DNA from: JALYOC01 sp036675345
Lineage (GTDB): Bacteria; Myxococcota; Myxococcia; Myxococcales; Myxococcaceae
NCBI GenBank assembly: GCA_036675345.1
Contig: JAKFFE010000034.1
Coordinates: forward strand, 1-64,000
DNA length: 64,000 bases
Reading direction: 5' to 3'
Shown here piece after piece: positions 58,006 to 64,000 of the stretch. The position numbers and the translations under genes are program-made. Under the pieces are notes generated by a model, which saw only the letters and a list, made by a program, of their open reading frames with translations, was not told where the DNA came from and did not search any database. Within the stretch, counting starts at the first letter, position 1, and each line of letters starts with the position of its first letter.

Positions 58006-60237
58006 CTAGTCCAGCTGGGCGGTGAGGGTGGCGAACACCCGCCGGCCCTCGATCTGGTAGTCGAAGGCGTAGTCCCCGCCCTTGACGATCTGACCCTGGG
58101 TGTCGAACAGGTTGGTGGCCTGGATCCCCAGCCGGGCCCAGTCCAGCAGCTGGTAGGAGACCGAGGCGTCGAAGGTCACGAAGGCCGGGACCCGGTCCGG
58201 GCGCAGCGACAGGTACTCGGGGATCAGCCGGTCGCTGGTGCGGCGCAGGACCTCGCCCTGGTAGAGCCCCTGCACCGAGGCGGAGAAGGCGCCCCGCTTG
58301 TAGCCCACGCCCAGCTTGGCCAGGTGGCTGGGGGCCCAGGTCAGCGAATCGGAGGGTTCGAAGGTCGTCTCCTGCACCGTCTCGTCCAGCTGGGACACGA
58401 AGGAGTAGTTGGCGAAGCCCTGGAACTGGCCCACCCCGGGCAGGTCCTGGGCGAACAGCAGCTCGGTCTCGGCGCCGGCGTTGACGCGCGAGTAGTAGTT
58501 CACCAGCACCAGGGCGCTGCCGTACGCGATCTGGTTCTCGAAGGTGGTGTGGAAGGCGTTGGTGCGCCAGGTCAGCTGGGGCAGGACTTTCCAATCGGCG
58601 GCCAGCTCGAAAGTGGTGACCAGCTCCGGCTGCAGCTCGTGGATGTTGGAGCCCACCGCCCAGGTGTTGGCGCCAAACAGCTCCAGCGGCGCGGGGGCGC
58701 GGAAGGCCCGACCGGCGATTGCCTTGAAGGTCAGGGTGTCGGTGGGGTGGACCACCGCCGCCAGCCGGGGGCTCAGCTGCTGGAAGGTCTTGAAGGTCAC
58801 CGGACGCTCGGCCAGCGAGATGTCGTTGAAGTTGAAGAACTGGGTGTCAAAGCGCAGCCCGGCGGTCAGCGAGACCAGGTTGTTGAACAGCCGGCCCGAG
58901 GCGCCCTGCAGGTACAGGCCCAGGTTGTTCACCGGATGGCCCACGATCCACTCGTAGTAGGGCCCCAGGTTGGTGGGACCGCTCAGCGGCGGATACCCCC
59001 CGTCGAAGTTGGTGATCGCCGCGTTGGAGTAGTGCTGGTTGTCCCCGCCGTAGAGGAAGGTGGAGAACTCCGCGCCGCCCAGCACGGTGGCCTGTTCCCA
59101 CGGCCGCCAGGTCAGCTGGGCGCGGGCGAACAGGTCATCGAAGTGGGTGTCGATGTATTCGGAGACGCCCGCCGGATAGAAGCCCCCGAAGGCGTCGTTC
59201 CCGTAGTAGCGCAGGTTGTGGGCGATGCTGTGGCGGCCGTAGCGCAGCACGTACTCCTGGCTGAACGCGTCCCCCAGGTTCCCCCGGTAGGAGAGGGTGG
59301 CCAGCTGCCGGGACTCCAGGTTGGACTCGCCGGTGTCGGGGACGTGGAAGTACCAGCCGTGCCCGGTCTCGTACTCGAAGGACTGGTGGTGGAAGGCGAA
59401 GCTCAGGCCGGGCAGTTGAAGGCTGTCCACCTTGAGCACCATGTAGTTGCTGGACCGGTTGTCGCGGGTGGTGAACCGGGCCAGGTCCCCTGCCCCGTCG
59501 GTGCGGCCGGACGCGTCGTAGGTCAGGTACTCGTTGCCGAAGGTGCGGAAGTGGTTGAAGCCCACCTGCACCGCGAACTGATCGAAGGCATGGGCGGCGA
59601 ACAGCTCGTAGCGCTTGTTGCCGAACTCGCCCACCCGGACCTGGGCATGGGCGCGGCTGCGCTGGAGCAGGTCCTGGGCGGTGTAGGAGTTGATCGCCAC
59701 CACCCCGTTGGTGGCGTTGGACCCGTACAGCGCCGATCCCGGGCCGCGGATGATCTCCACGCTCTTGGCCATGAACAGCGGGGTGATCTCCCAGGTGTAG
59801 GCGCCGCCGGTCTCGGTGTCGTTGTAGGGCACCCCGTCGATCAGCAACAGCAGGTGGTTGTTGTTCCAGGACTCGAACAGCCCGCGCGACCCCACCGTGC
59901 GGCGCTCGAAGTCCTGGGAGGGGAAGAACCCCGGCTGCTTGAACAGCACGTCATTGAGGGTGGTCCAGCCGTAGAGGTCCATCTGCTCCCGGGTCACCAC
60001 CGAGGCCACGCTGGGCGCCTCGGAAGCGGTCTGGACGGTCTTGGTGGCGGACGCGATCTCCACGTCCAGCAGCTTCTCCAGATCGAACAGCTCCAGCTCC
60101 GAGGACTCCTCGGCCCCCGCCTCCTCCAGCAGCGGTCCCTGCCCGCTGCCATAGCCGAAGGCCGGACCGGCCAGGAGCAGCGCGCCACCCAACACCGAAC
60201 GACGGATCCACTCCCGAGCCAAAACCGTTGCGAACAT
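58006..60237 (-). CDS. TonB-dependent outer-membrane receptor
   Basis: A 743-residue receptor from ATG 60237, chosen because GGGAGGG lies 5 bases upstream; an in-frame GTG two codons earlier lies on the ribosome site. The signal is REWIRRSVLGGALLLAGPAFG. The short DLEKLLDVEI stretch before the plug is common in this family. The plug spans about 65-185 (APSVASVVTREQM, LLLLIDGVPYND, VEIIRGPGSALYGSNATNGVVAI). The remaining barrel has many aromatic strands and ends LFDTQGQIVKGG...RRVFATLTAQLD. The substrate is unknown; colicin/vitamin-B12-type receptors are nearest in pattern. It follows a sigma-54 activator after 53 bp. Confidence 0.93.
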   Translation of the reverse strand: MFATVLAREWIRRSVLGGALLLAGPAFGYGSGQGPLLEEAGAEESSELELFDLEKLLDVEIASATKTVQTASEAPSVASVVTREQMDLYGWTTLNDVLFKQPGFFPSQDFERRTVGSRGLFESWNNNHLLLLIDGVPYNDTETGGAYTWEITPLFMAKSVEIIRGPGSALYGSNATNGVVAINSYTAQDLLQRSRAHAQVRVGEFGNKRYELFAAHAFDQFAVQVGFNHFRTFGNEYLTYDASGRTDGAGDLARFTTRDNRSSNYMVLKVDSLQLPGLSFAFHHQSFEYETGHGWYFHVPDTGESNLESRQLATLSYRGNLGDAFSQEYVLRYGRHSIAHNLRYYGNDAFGGFYPAGVSEYIDTHFDDLFARAQLTWRPWEQATVLGGAEFSTFLYGGDNQHYSNAAITNFDGGYPPLSGPTNLGPYYEWIVGHPVNNLGLYLQGASGRLFNNLVSLTAGLRFDTQFFNFNDISLAERPVTFKTFQQLSPRLAAVVHPTDTLTFKAIAGRAFRAPAPLELFGANTWAVGSNIHELQPELVTTFELAADWKVLPQLTWRTNAFHTTFENQIAYGSALVLVNYYSRVNAGAETELLFAQDLPGVGQFQGFANYSFVSQLDETVQETTFEPSDSLTWAPSHLAKLGVGYKRGAFSASVQGLYQGEVLRRTSDRLIPEYLSLRPDRVPAFVTFDASVSYQLLDWARLGIQATNLFDTQGQIVKGGDYAFDYQIEGRRVFATLTAQLD

Positions 60238-60250
60238 CAACACCCTCCCG

Positions 60251-60265
60251 AAGTTCCAGGAACTT
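60251..60265. promoter_or_regulatory. 15-bp perfect palindrome upstream of the TonB receptor
   Basis: AAGTTCC-A-GGAACTT is a perfect inverted repeat, 13 bp before the receptor start. Just upstream on the minus strand TATAAG could serve as a -10 element, so a protein bound here would block or a hairpin would shield the ribosome site. No binding protein is identified. Confidence 0.5.
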
Positions 60266-60290
60266 ATAGTGTCAATAGATCCACATCAAC

Positions 60291-61637
60291 TCACTCGGAC
60301 GACTGCCCGCCGTTCCCCCGGAAGCCTTCGGCGTCCAGCCCGAGGCGCTTGAGGGCGTCGTAGATCTCCTTGCGGGTCTTCTCCGCCAGCTTCGCCGCCA
60401 GGGAGACGTTCCCGGCCGCGCTGCGCAGCAGCCGCTCGTAGTACTGCTGCTCGAAGCTGGCCTTGGCCTGGTGGTAGGGGGGAATCCCAATGTGGCCGGC
60501 GGCCTCCCCCTCCCCGCCCAGGTCCAGGTGGCGCTCGTGGATCTCCCCGTCCTCGGCCATCAGCACCGCGCGCTGCAGGACGTTGATCAGCTCGCGCACG
60601 TTGCCCGGCCAGGGGTGGCGCAGCAGCCGGGCCACCGCCGCGGAGGACATGGCTGGGGCCAGGCGGGCCTCCCGTTCGCAGACCACGTTGATCTGGTGGA
60701 CCGCGATCGCCGGGATGTCCTCCGGCCGCTGGCGCAGCGGCGGCAGGTGCAGGGCCAGCACCTTGACCCGGTAGAACAGGTCCTGGCGGAACCGCCCCCG
60801 CAGGACCTCCTGCTCCAGATCCCGGTTGGTGGCGGTGACCACCCGGACATCCAGCTTCCGTGGCTCATTGGAGCCCAGCCGGGTGACCTCCCCGGTCTCC
60901 AGCACCCGCAGCAGCTTGGACTGCATCGACAGCGGCATCTCGCCGATCTCGTCCAGGAACAGGGTGCCGCCCTCGGCGGCCTCGAACCCGCCGGCGCGCG
61001 CGGCCACCGCGCCGGTGAACGCCCCCCGGGTGTAGCCGAACAGCTCCGCTTCGAAGAGCGACTCCGGGATCGCGGCGCAGTTGATGGCCAGGAACGGGTA
61101 GGCGGACCGGGGGCTGGAGTAGTGCAGCGCCCGGGCCACCAACTCCTTGCCGGTGCCGCTCTCCCCGGTCACCAGCACCGGGGCCGAGTTGCCGGCGATC
61201 CGATCCAGGGTGCGGAGCACGTCCCGGATCGCCTTGCTCTCCCCCACGATCAGGTCGCTCTTGCGCCGCATCCGGCCGACGCTGGGGAGTTCGGGGGGGA
61301 TCAGCTGGTTGAGCAGCGCCGAGAACAGCCCCGGCGCCGGACGGCGGGCCAGCCAGCAGGAGGGCTGGGCGGAGAGCAGCTCCTCCGAGCCGATGGCGAT
61401 CAGCGGGGAGCCCGCCGGGCGGTGGCGCAGCTTGTGGGCCAGGGAGGGCTGCAGCTCGGTCACGCAGACCACCGAGCCGCGCACCGTGTCCCAGGCCTTC
61501 TCCAGCCCGGTCTCCGAGGGCCACAGCACCGGAACCGGCTGCCAGCGGCCCAACCCGGCGATCAGCTCGGACAGCGCCCGGACCTCACTGCTGCCCGTGG
61601 CGCACACCGCGATGCCCTGCTTGACCGCTTCCGGCAT
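60291..61637 (-). CDS. sigma-54-dependent transcriptional activator
   Basis: A 448-residue activator. Residues 1-125 resemble a receiver-like or other sensory domain without a clear phospho-Asp. The AAA+ domain spans about 130-360: Walker A TGESGTGKE, the sigma-54-contact loop GAFTGA, Walker B TLFLDEIGE and the arginine-finger region RFRQDLFYR. A Fis-type HTH is at the C-terminus (NVSLAAKLAEKTRKEIYDALKRLGL). GGGAGGG lies 3 bases from the ATG. The TonB receptor gene follows by 53 bp and may be both cotranscribed and under its control. The signal sensed is unknown. Confidence 0.92.
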   Translation of the reverse strand: MPEAVKQGIAVCATGSSEVRALSELIAGLGRWQPVPVLWPSETGLEKAWDTVRGSVVCVTELQPSLAHKLRHRPAGSPLIAIGSEELLSAQPSCWLARRPAPGLFSALLNQLIPPELPSVGRMRRKSDLIVGESKAIRDVLRTLDRIAGNSAPVLVTGESGTGKELVARALHYSSPRSAYPFLAINCAAIPESLFEAELFGYTRGAFTGAVAARAGGFEAAEGGTLFLDEIGEMPLSMQSKLLRVLETGEVTRLGSNEPRKLDVRVVTATNRDLEQEVLRGRFRQDLFYRVKVLALHLPPLRQRPEDIPAIAVHQINVVCEREARLAPAMSSAAVARLLRHPWPGNVRELINVLQRAVLMAEDGEIHERHLDLGGEGEAAGHIGIPPYHQAKASFEQQYYERLLRSAAGNVSLAAKLAEKTRKEIYDALKRLGLDAEGFRGNGGQSSE

Positions 61638-61716
61638 CCACCCTCCCAGGGTGCGGGATCATCTCCCGCGCGGAGGGGTTCCGACACCAAGAATCTCTGT
61701 CACTCCCGGTGTGGCG

Positions 61717-62043
61717 TCAGTTCCCGGCCAGCGCCGCCAACGCCAGGCGGGCCTGGCTCCAGCGACTCCGGGCCTGCTGCAGCGGCTCGGCGGTGATCGC
61801 CGAGGGCCGGGCGATCCGCTCGCAGGCCAGCAGCTCACCTCGGGCGATCAGCGAGGCCCGCTCCAGCAGCAGCCCTTCCCGGCGGGCGGCGTCGTCGGTG
61901 GGCCAGGAGGCCACCCGATCCTCGATCAGCCCGGTCAGCGCCAACAGCTCGTTGAGGTCCGACTCCACATCGAAGTGCTGGCGGATCAGCTCCTGATCCC
62001 CCAGCGCCTGCACCCGCTCGCGGGGGGTTCGCACGCTCACCAT
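61717..62043 (-). CDS. small helical protein, unrecognised
   Basis: A 108-residue protein, mainly helical (DVESDLNELLALTGLIEDRVA, ARREGLLLERASLIARGELLACERI, EPLQQARSRWSQARLALAAL), without signal or membrane segment. The pattern is that of a small coiled-coil chaperone or adaptor but no family is recognised. Its ATG overlaps the end of a 45-codon upstream frame, and its stop lies 79 bp before the sigma-54 activator gene. Confidence 0.6.
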   Translation of the reverse strand: MVSVRTPRERVQALGDQELIRQHFDVESDLNELLALTGLIEDRVASWPTDDAARREGLLLERASLIARGELLACERIARPSAITAEPLQQARSRWSQARLALAALAGN

Positions 62044-62174
62044 TGGACCGCATCCTTCCGCACCGCCGGAGGGGAGAACCCGTCCAGCGCCACCGGGTGG
62101 GCGGCGGCGGGGACGACCGGAGAGGAAGTGGCGGGGACGACCGGGTTGCGCGGTCGGATCTCGGAGATGCTCAT
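62037..62174 (-). CDS. possible 45-residue ORF overlapping the next start
   Basis: ATG 62174 opens a 45-codon frame rich in Pro, Val and Ala that ends inside the start of the 108-residue gene (stop 62037-62039, next ATG 62041-62043). The overlap is the kind seen with coupled genes or leader peptides. There is no clear Shine-Dalgarno and no family match. Real expression is uncertain. Confidence 0.35.
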   Translation of the reverse strand: MSISEIRPRNPVVPATSSPVVPAAAHPVALDGFSPPAVRKDAVQW

Positions 62175-62261
62175 CGGGCTGGGCCTGGGGTCAACAAAAC
62201 CGGGTGGGCGGGAGACTCACATTCTCTGAGCTCCAGAATAGAAGTTTCCGCCCTCCCCTGG

Positions 62262-64000
62262 CTACTCGGTGGCGAAGGCCGCGTCCGGGATTTGCATCGG
62301 GGACTCGTCCTCCAGGGCCAGGGTGCGGGCGGCGCTCTCCACTCCGGGGAGGACGTTGCGGGCGAACCACACCGCAGAGGCCTTCTTGCCCTCGTAGAAG
62401 CTCTGGTCGGAGGGAGAGGCGGTGGGCTGCGCCGCATCGGCGATCACCCCCGCGTCCAGCAGCAGCCAGCCGCAGGCCAGCTCCGACATCATGGTCAGGA
62501 AGCGGTTGGCGGAGAGCGGGATCAGGTGGGTCTTCTCCCCCTGGGACCAGCCGAGGATCCCCATCGCCGCCTGGATCAACGCCTCCTGGGCTTGCCCCAG
62601 CAGGCCCACCTCCCGGGCGAAGGCCGGGTGGTTGCGGTGGGTCTCCACGAAGGTGCCGATGTCGGACATGAACTGCTGGAAGTACGCCCCGCCGGCCTGC
62701 CCCATCTTGCGGCCCACCAGATCCATGGCCTGGATGTGGTTGGTGCCCTCGTAGATGGAGAGGATCTTCGCGTCGCGGGTGTACTGCTCCACCGGGTGGT
62801 CCTGGAGGAAGCCGGCGCCGCCGTAGACCTGGATCGCCTGGGCGCAGAGCCGGAAGGCCTGGTCGGAGGCGAAGGACTTGAGCAGCGGGGTCAGCACCTC
62901 CACCTGCCCCTTGTGGTAGGCGGCCTTCTCGTCGTCGGACCCGGCCAGGGAGCGGGTCTGATCCAGGTGGTAGCCCAGCTTGATCGCCAGGGCCCGCATC
63001 CCCTCCACGTAGGCCTTCTGCTCCAGCAGCATCCGGCGCACGTCCGGGTGCTCGAAGATCGGCACCCGCGGCTTGTTGGGATCCTTGAAGAACTTGTAGT
63101 TGGCGCCCTGCTTGCGGTCCTTGGCGTACTCCAGCGCGTTGAGGTACGCGGTGGAGGCCAGCGCCACCCCCTGCAGGCCCACCGCCAGCCGGGCCCCGTT
63201 CATCATCCGGAACATCTGGGACATGCCCTGGTTCTCGACCCCGCCCACCACCTCGCCCAGGCAGGCGTCGTTCTCACCGAAGTTGAGCTGACAGGTCGCC
63301 GACCCGTTGATGCCCATCTTGTGCTCGATCGCCGCCACCTGGACGTCGTTGCTCTCCCCGGAGGACCCGTCGGCGTTCACCCGCCGCTTGGGGACGATGA
63401 ACAAGGACAGCCCCTTGGTGCCCGCGGGCGCGCCGTCCACCCGGGCCAGCACCAGGTGGATCACGTTCTCGGTCAGATCCTGATCTCCGCCGGAGATGAA
63501 GATCTTGGTGCCCTTGATGGAGTAGGTCCCATCCGCGTTCTTCTTCGCGGTGGAGCGGGCCGCGCCCACGTCCGACCCGGCCTGCGGTTCGGTCAGGCAC
63601 ATCGTCCCCGCCCACAGCCCGCTGAACATCTTCAGCGCGTACTTCTCCACCTGCGCCGGGGTGGAGCACTCGGCCAACAGCTCCGCCGCGCCCCAGGCCA
63701 GGCCGGGGTACATGTTGAAGGCCACGTTTGCCCCGGAGAGGATCTCCTCCACCAGGATCTGCAGGGTCTGCGGGGCGCCCTGGCCGCCATGCTCCGGCTT
63801 GACCGAGAGGCTCTTGAAGCCCGACTCGTACAGCTGCTTCCAGGCCTCCTTGAAGCCGCTGGGGGTGGTGACCTTGCCGTCCTTCAGCGTGCAGCCCTCA
63901 TGGTCCCCGGAGCCGTTGAGGGGGCCCAGCACCTCGCGCGCGAAGCGGTAGGTCTCGTTGAGGATCGCCTTCGCCTCGTCCACGCCCCAGGCCTCGAAGG
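62262..64000 (-). CDS. acyl-CoA dehydrogenase, 5' end beyond window edge
   Basis: An acyl-CoA dehydrogenase of the long (about 600-residue) AcdA/DmdC-like group. Codons continue upstream of the GTG at 63983 to the edge and read FEAWG before VDEAKAI, which fits the family, so the start lies outside. Visible are MCLTEPQAGSDVGAARSTA (FAD contact), TKIFISGGDQD, GVENQGMSQMFRMMNGARLAVG, AIQVYGGAGFLQDHPVEQYTRD and YEGTNHIQAMDLVGRK with the catalytic Glu. It oxidises acyl-CoA to enoyl-CoA, the first step of beta-oxidation, and would feed the FadN/FadA-type enzymes encoded 20 kb away on the other strand. Confidence 0.93.
   Translation of the reverse strand, partial: FEAWGVDEAKAILNETYRFAREVLGPLNGSGDHEGCTLKDGKVTTPSGFKEAWKQLYESGFKSLSVKPEHGGQGAPQTLQILVEEILSGANVAFNMYPGLAWGAAELLAECSTPAQVEKYALKMFSGLWAGTMCLTEPQAGSDVGAARSTAKKNADGTYSIKGTKIFISGGDQDLTENVIHLVLARVDGAPAGTKGLSLFIVPKRRVNADGSSGESNDVQVAAIEHKMGINGSATCQLNFGENDACLGEVVGGVENQGMSQMFRMMNGARLAVGLQGVALASTAYLNALEYAKDRKQGANYKFFKDPNKPRVPIFEHPDVRRMLLEQKAYVEGMRALAIKLGYHLDQTRSLAGSDDEKAAYHKGQVEVLTPLLKSFASDQAFRLCAQAIQVYGGAGFLQDHPVEQYTRDAKILSIYEGTNHIQAMDLVGRKMGQAGGAYFQQFMSDIGTFVETHRNHPAFAREVGLLGQAQEALIQAAMGILGWSQGEKTHLIPLSANRFLTMMSELACGWLLLDAGVIADAAQPTASPSDQSFYEGKKASAVWFARNVLPGVESAARTLALEDESPMQIPDAAFATE

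Noticed and set aside
62037..62174. FlgM identity for the 45-residue ORF (and FlgN for the next gene)
   Set aside because: The N-terminal resemblance is slight, the length is half of FlgM, and no flagellar gene is in the window.

Overview
The window is GC-rich, gene-dense chromosome with frequent GTG starts and many 4-bp ATGA/GTGA stop-start overlaps. Three things point to a myxobacterium-like member of the Myxococcota: a protein ending in a MYXO-CTERM-type sorting tail (9198-10625), three adjacent bactofilin genes followed by an acidic protein placed like PadC (1-1946), and a Frz-like chemosensory operon with a CheA-receiver fusion and a CheR-TPR fusion (47345-55666). Taxonomy is inferred from family content only. 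No rRNA, tRNA, insertion sequence or CRISPR array was seen.

Layout. 1-7346 (minus): acidic DSDAG-repeat protein (cut by the edge), three bactofilins, a lysophospholipase-like hydrolase, a TPR protein and a hybrid histidine kinase with a degenerate GGDEF domain. 7407-10625 (plus): two exported proteins. 10686-12251 (minus): an unrecognised protein and an orphan HicB-like protein. 12325-31005 (minus): a long, tightly packed run read from right to left: TadE/TadG-like proteins, two small exported proteins, a Flp prepilin, CpaB, TadB, TadC, two FHA proteins, exonuclease VII (xseA, xseB), a response regulator, ispA, dxs and tlyA. 31154-38335 (minus): an ECF sigma/anti-sigma pair, a DUF2085 protein, two oligopeptide-type ABC ATPases separated by a REPIN, two MshEN-type proteins and an outer-membrane-type lipoprotein. 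38371-43350 (plus): exbB, exbD, and a fadN/fadA beta-oxidation pair. 43347-64000 (minus): two lipoprotein-like surface proteins, the chemosensory operon, a lysyl oxidase homologue, a TonB-dependent receptor next to a sigma-54 activator, small unknown genes, and an acyl-CoA dehydrogenase cut by the right edge.

How the parts may work together. CpaB, TadB/TadC, the prepilin and TadE/TadG-like proteins belong to one Flp/Tad pilus, but its ATPase and secretin are not in the window. dxs and ispA supply early isoprenoid precursors. XseA and XseB form the single-strand nuclease exonuclease VII; here both subunits carry extra short motifs that look like replisome-docking sequences. The fad genes and the acyl-CoA dehydrogenase cover the beta-oxidation cycle. 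The most unusual observations are: a REP-like palindromic half-element translated in frame inside dxs, matching a complete REPIN 21 kb away; an SSB-like DDDVPF tail on XseB together with a QGDLF clamp-like motif on a 310-residue XseA extension; an FHA gene that appears to start at CTG; two ATPase-less MshEN proteins; and the acidic repeat protein next to the bactofilins.
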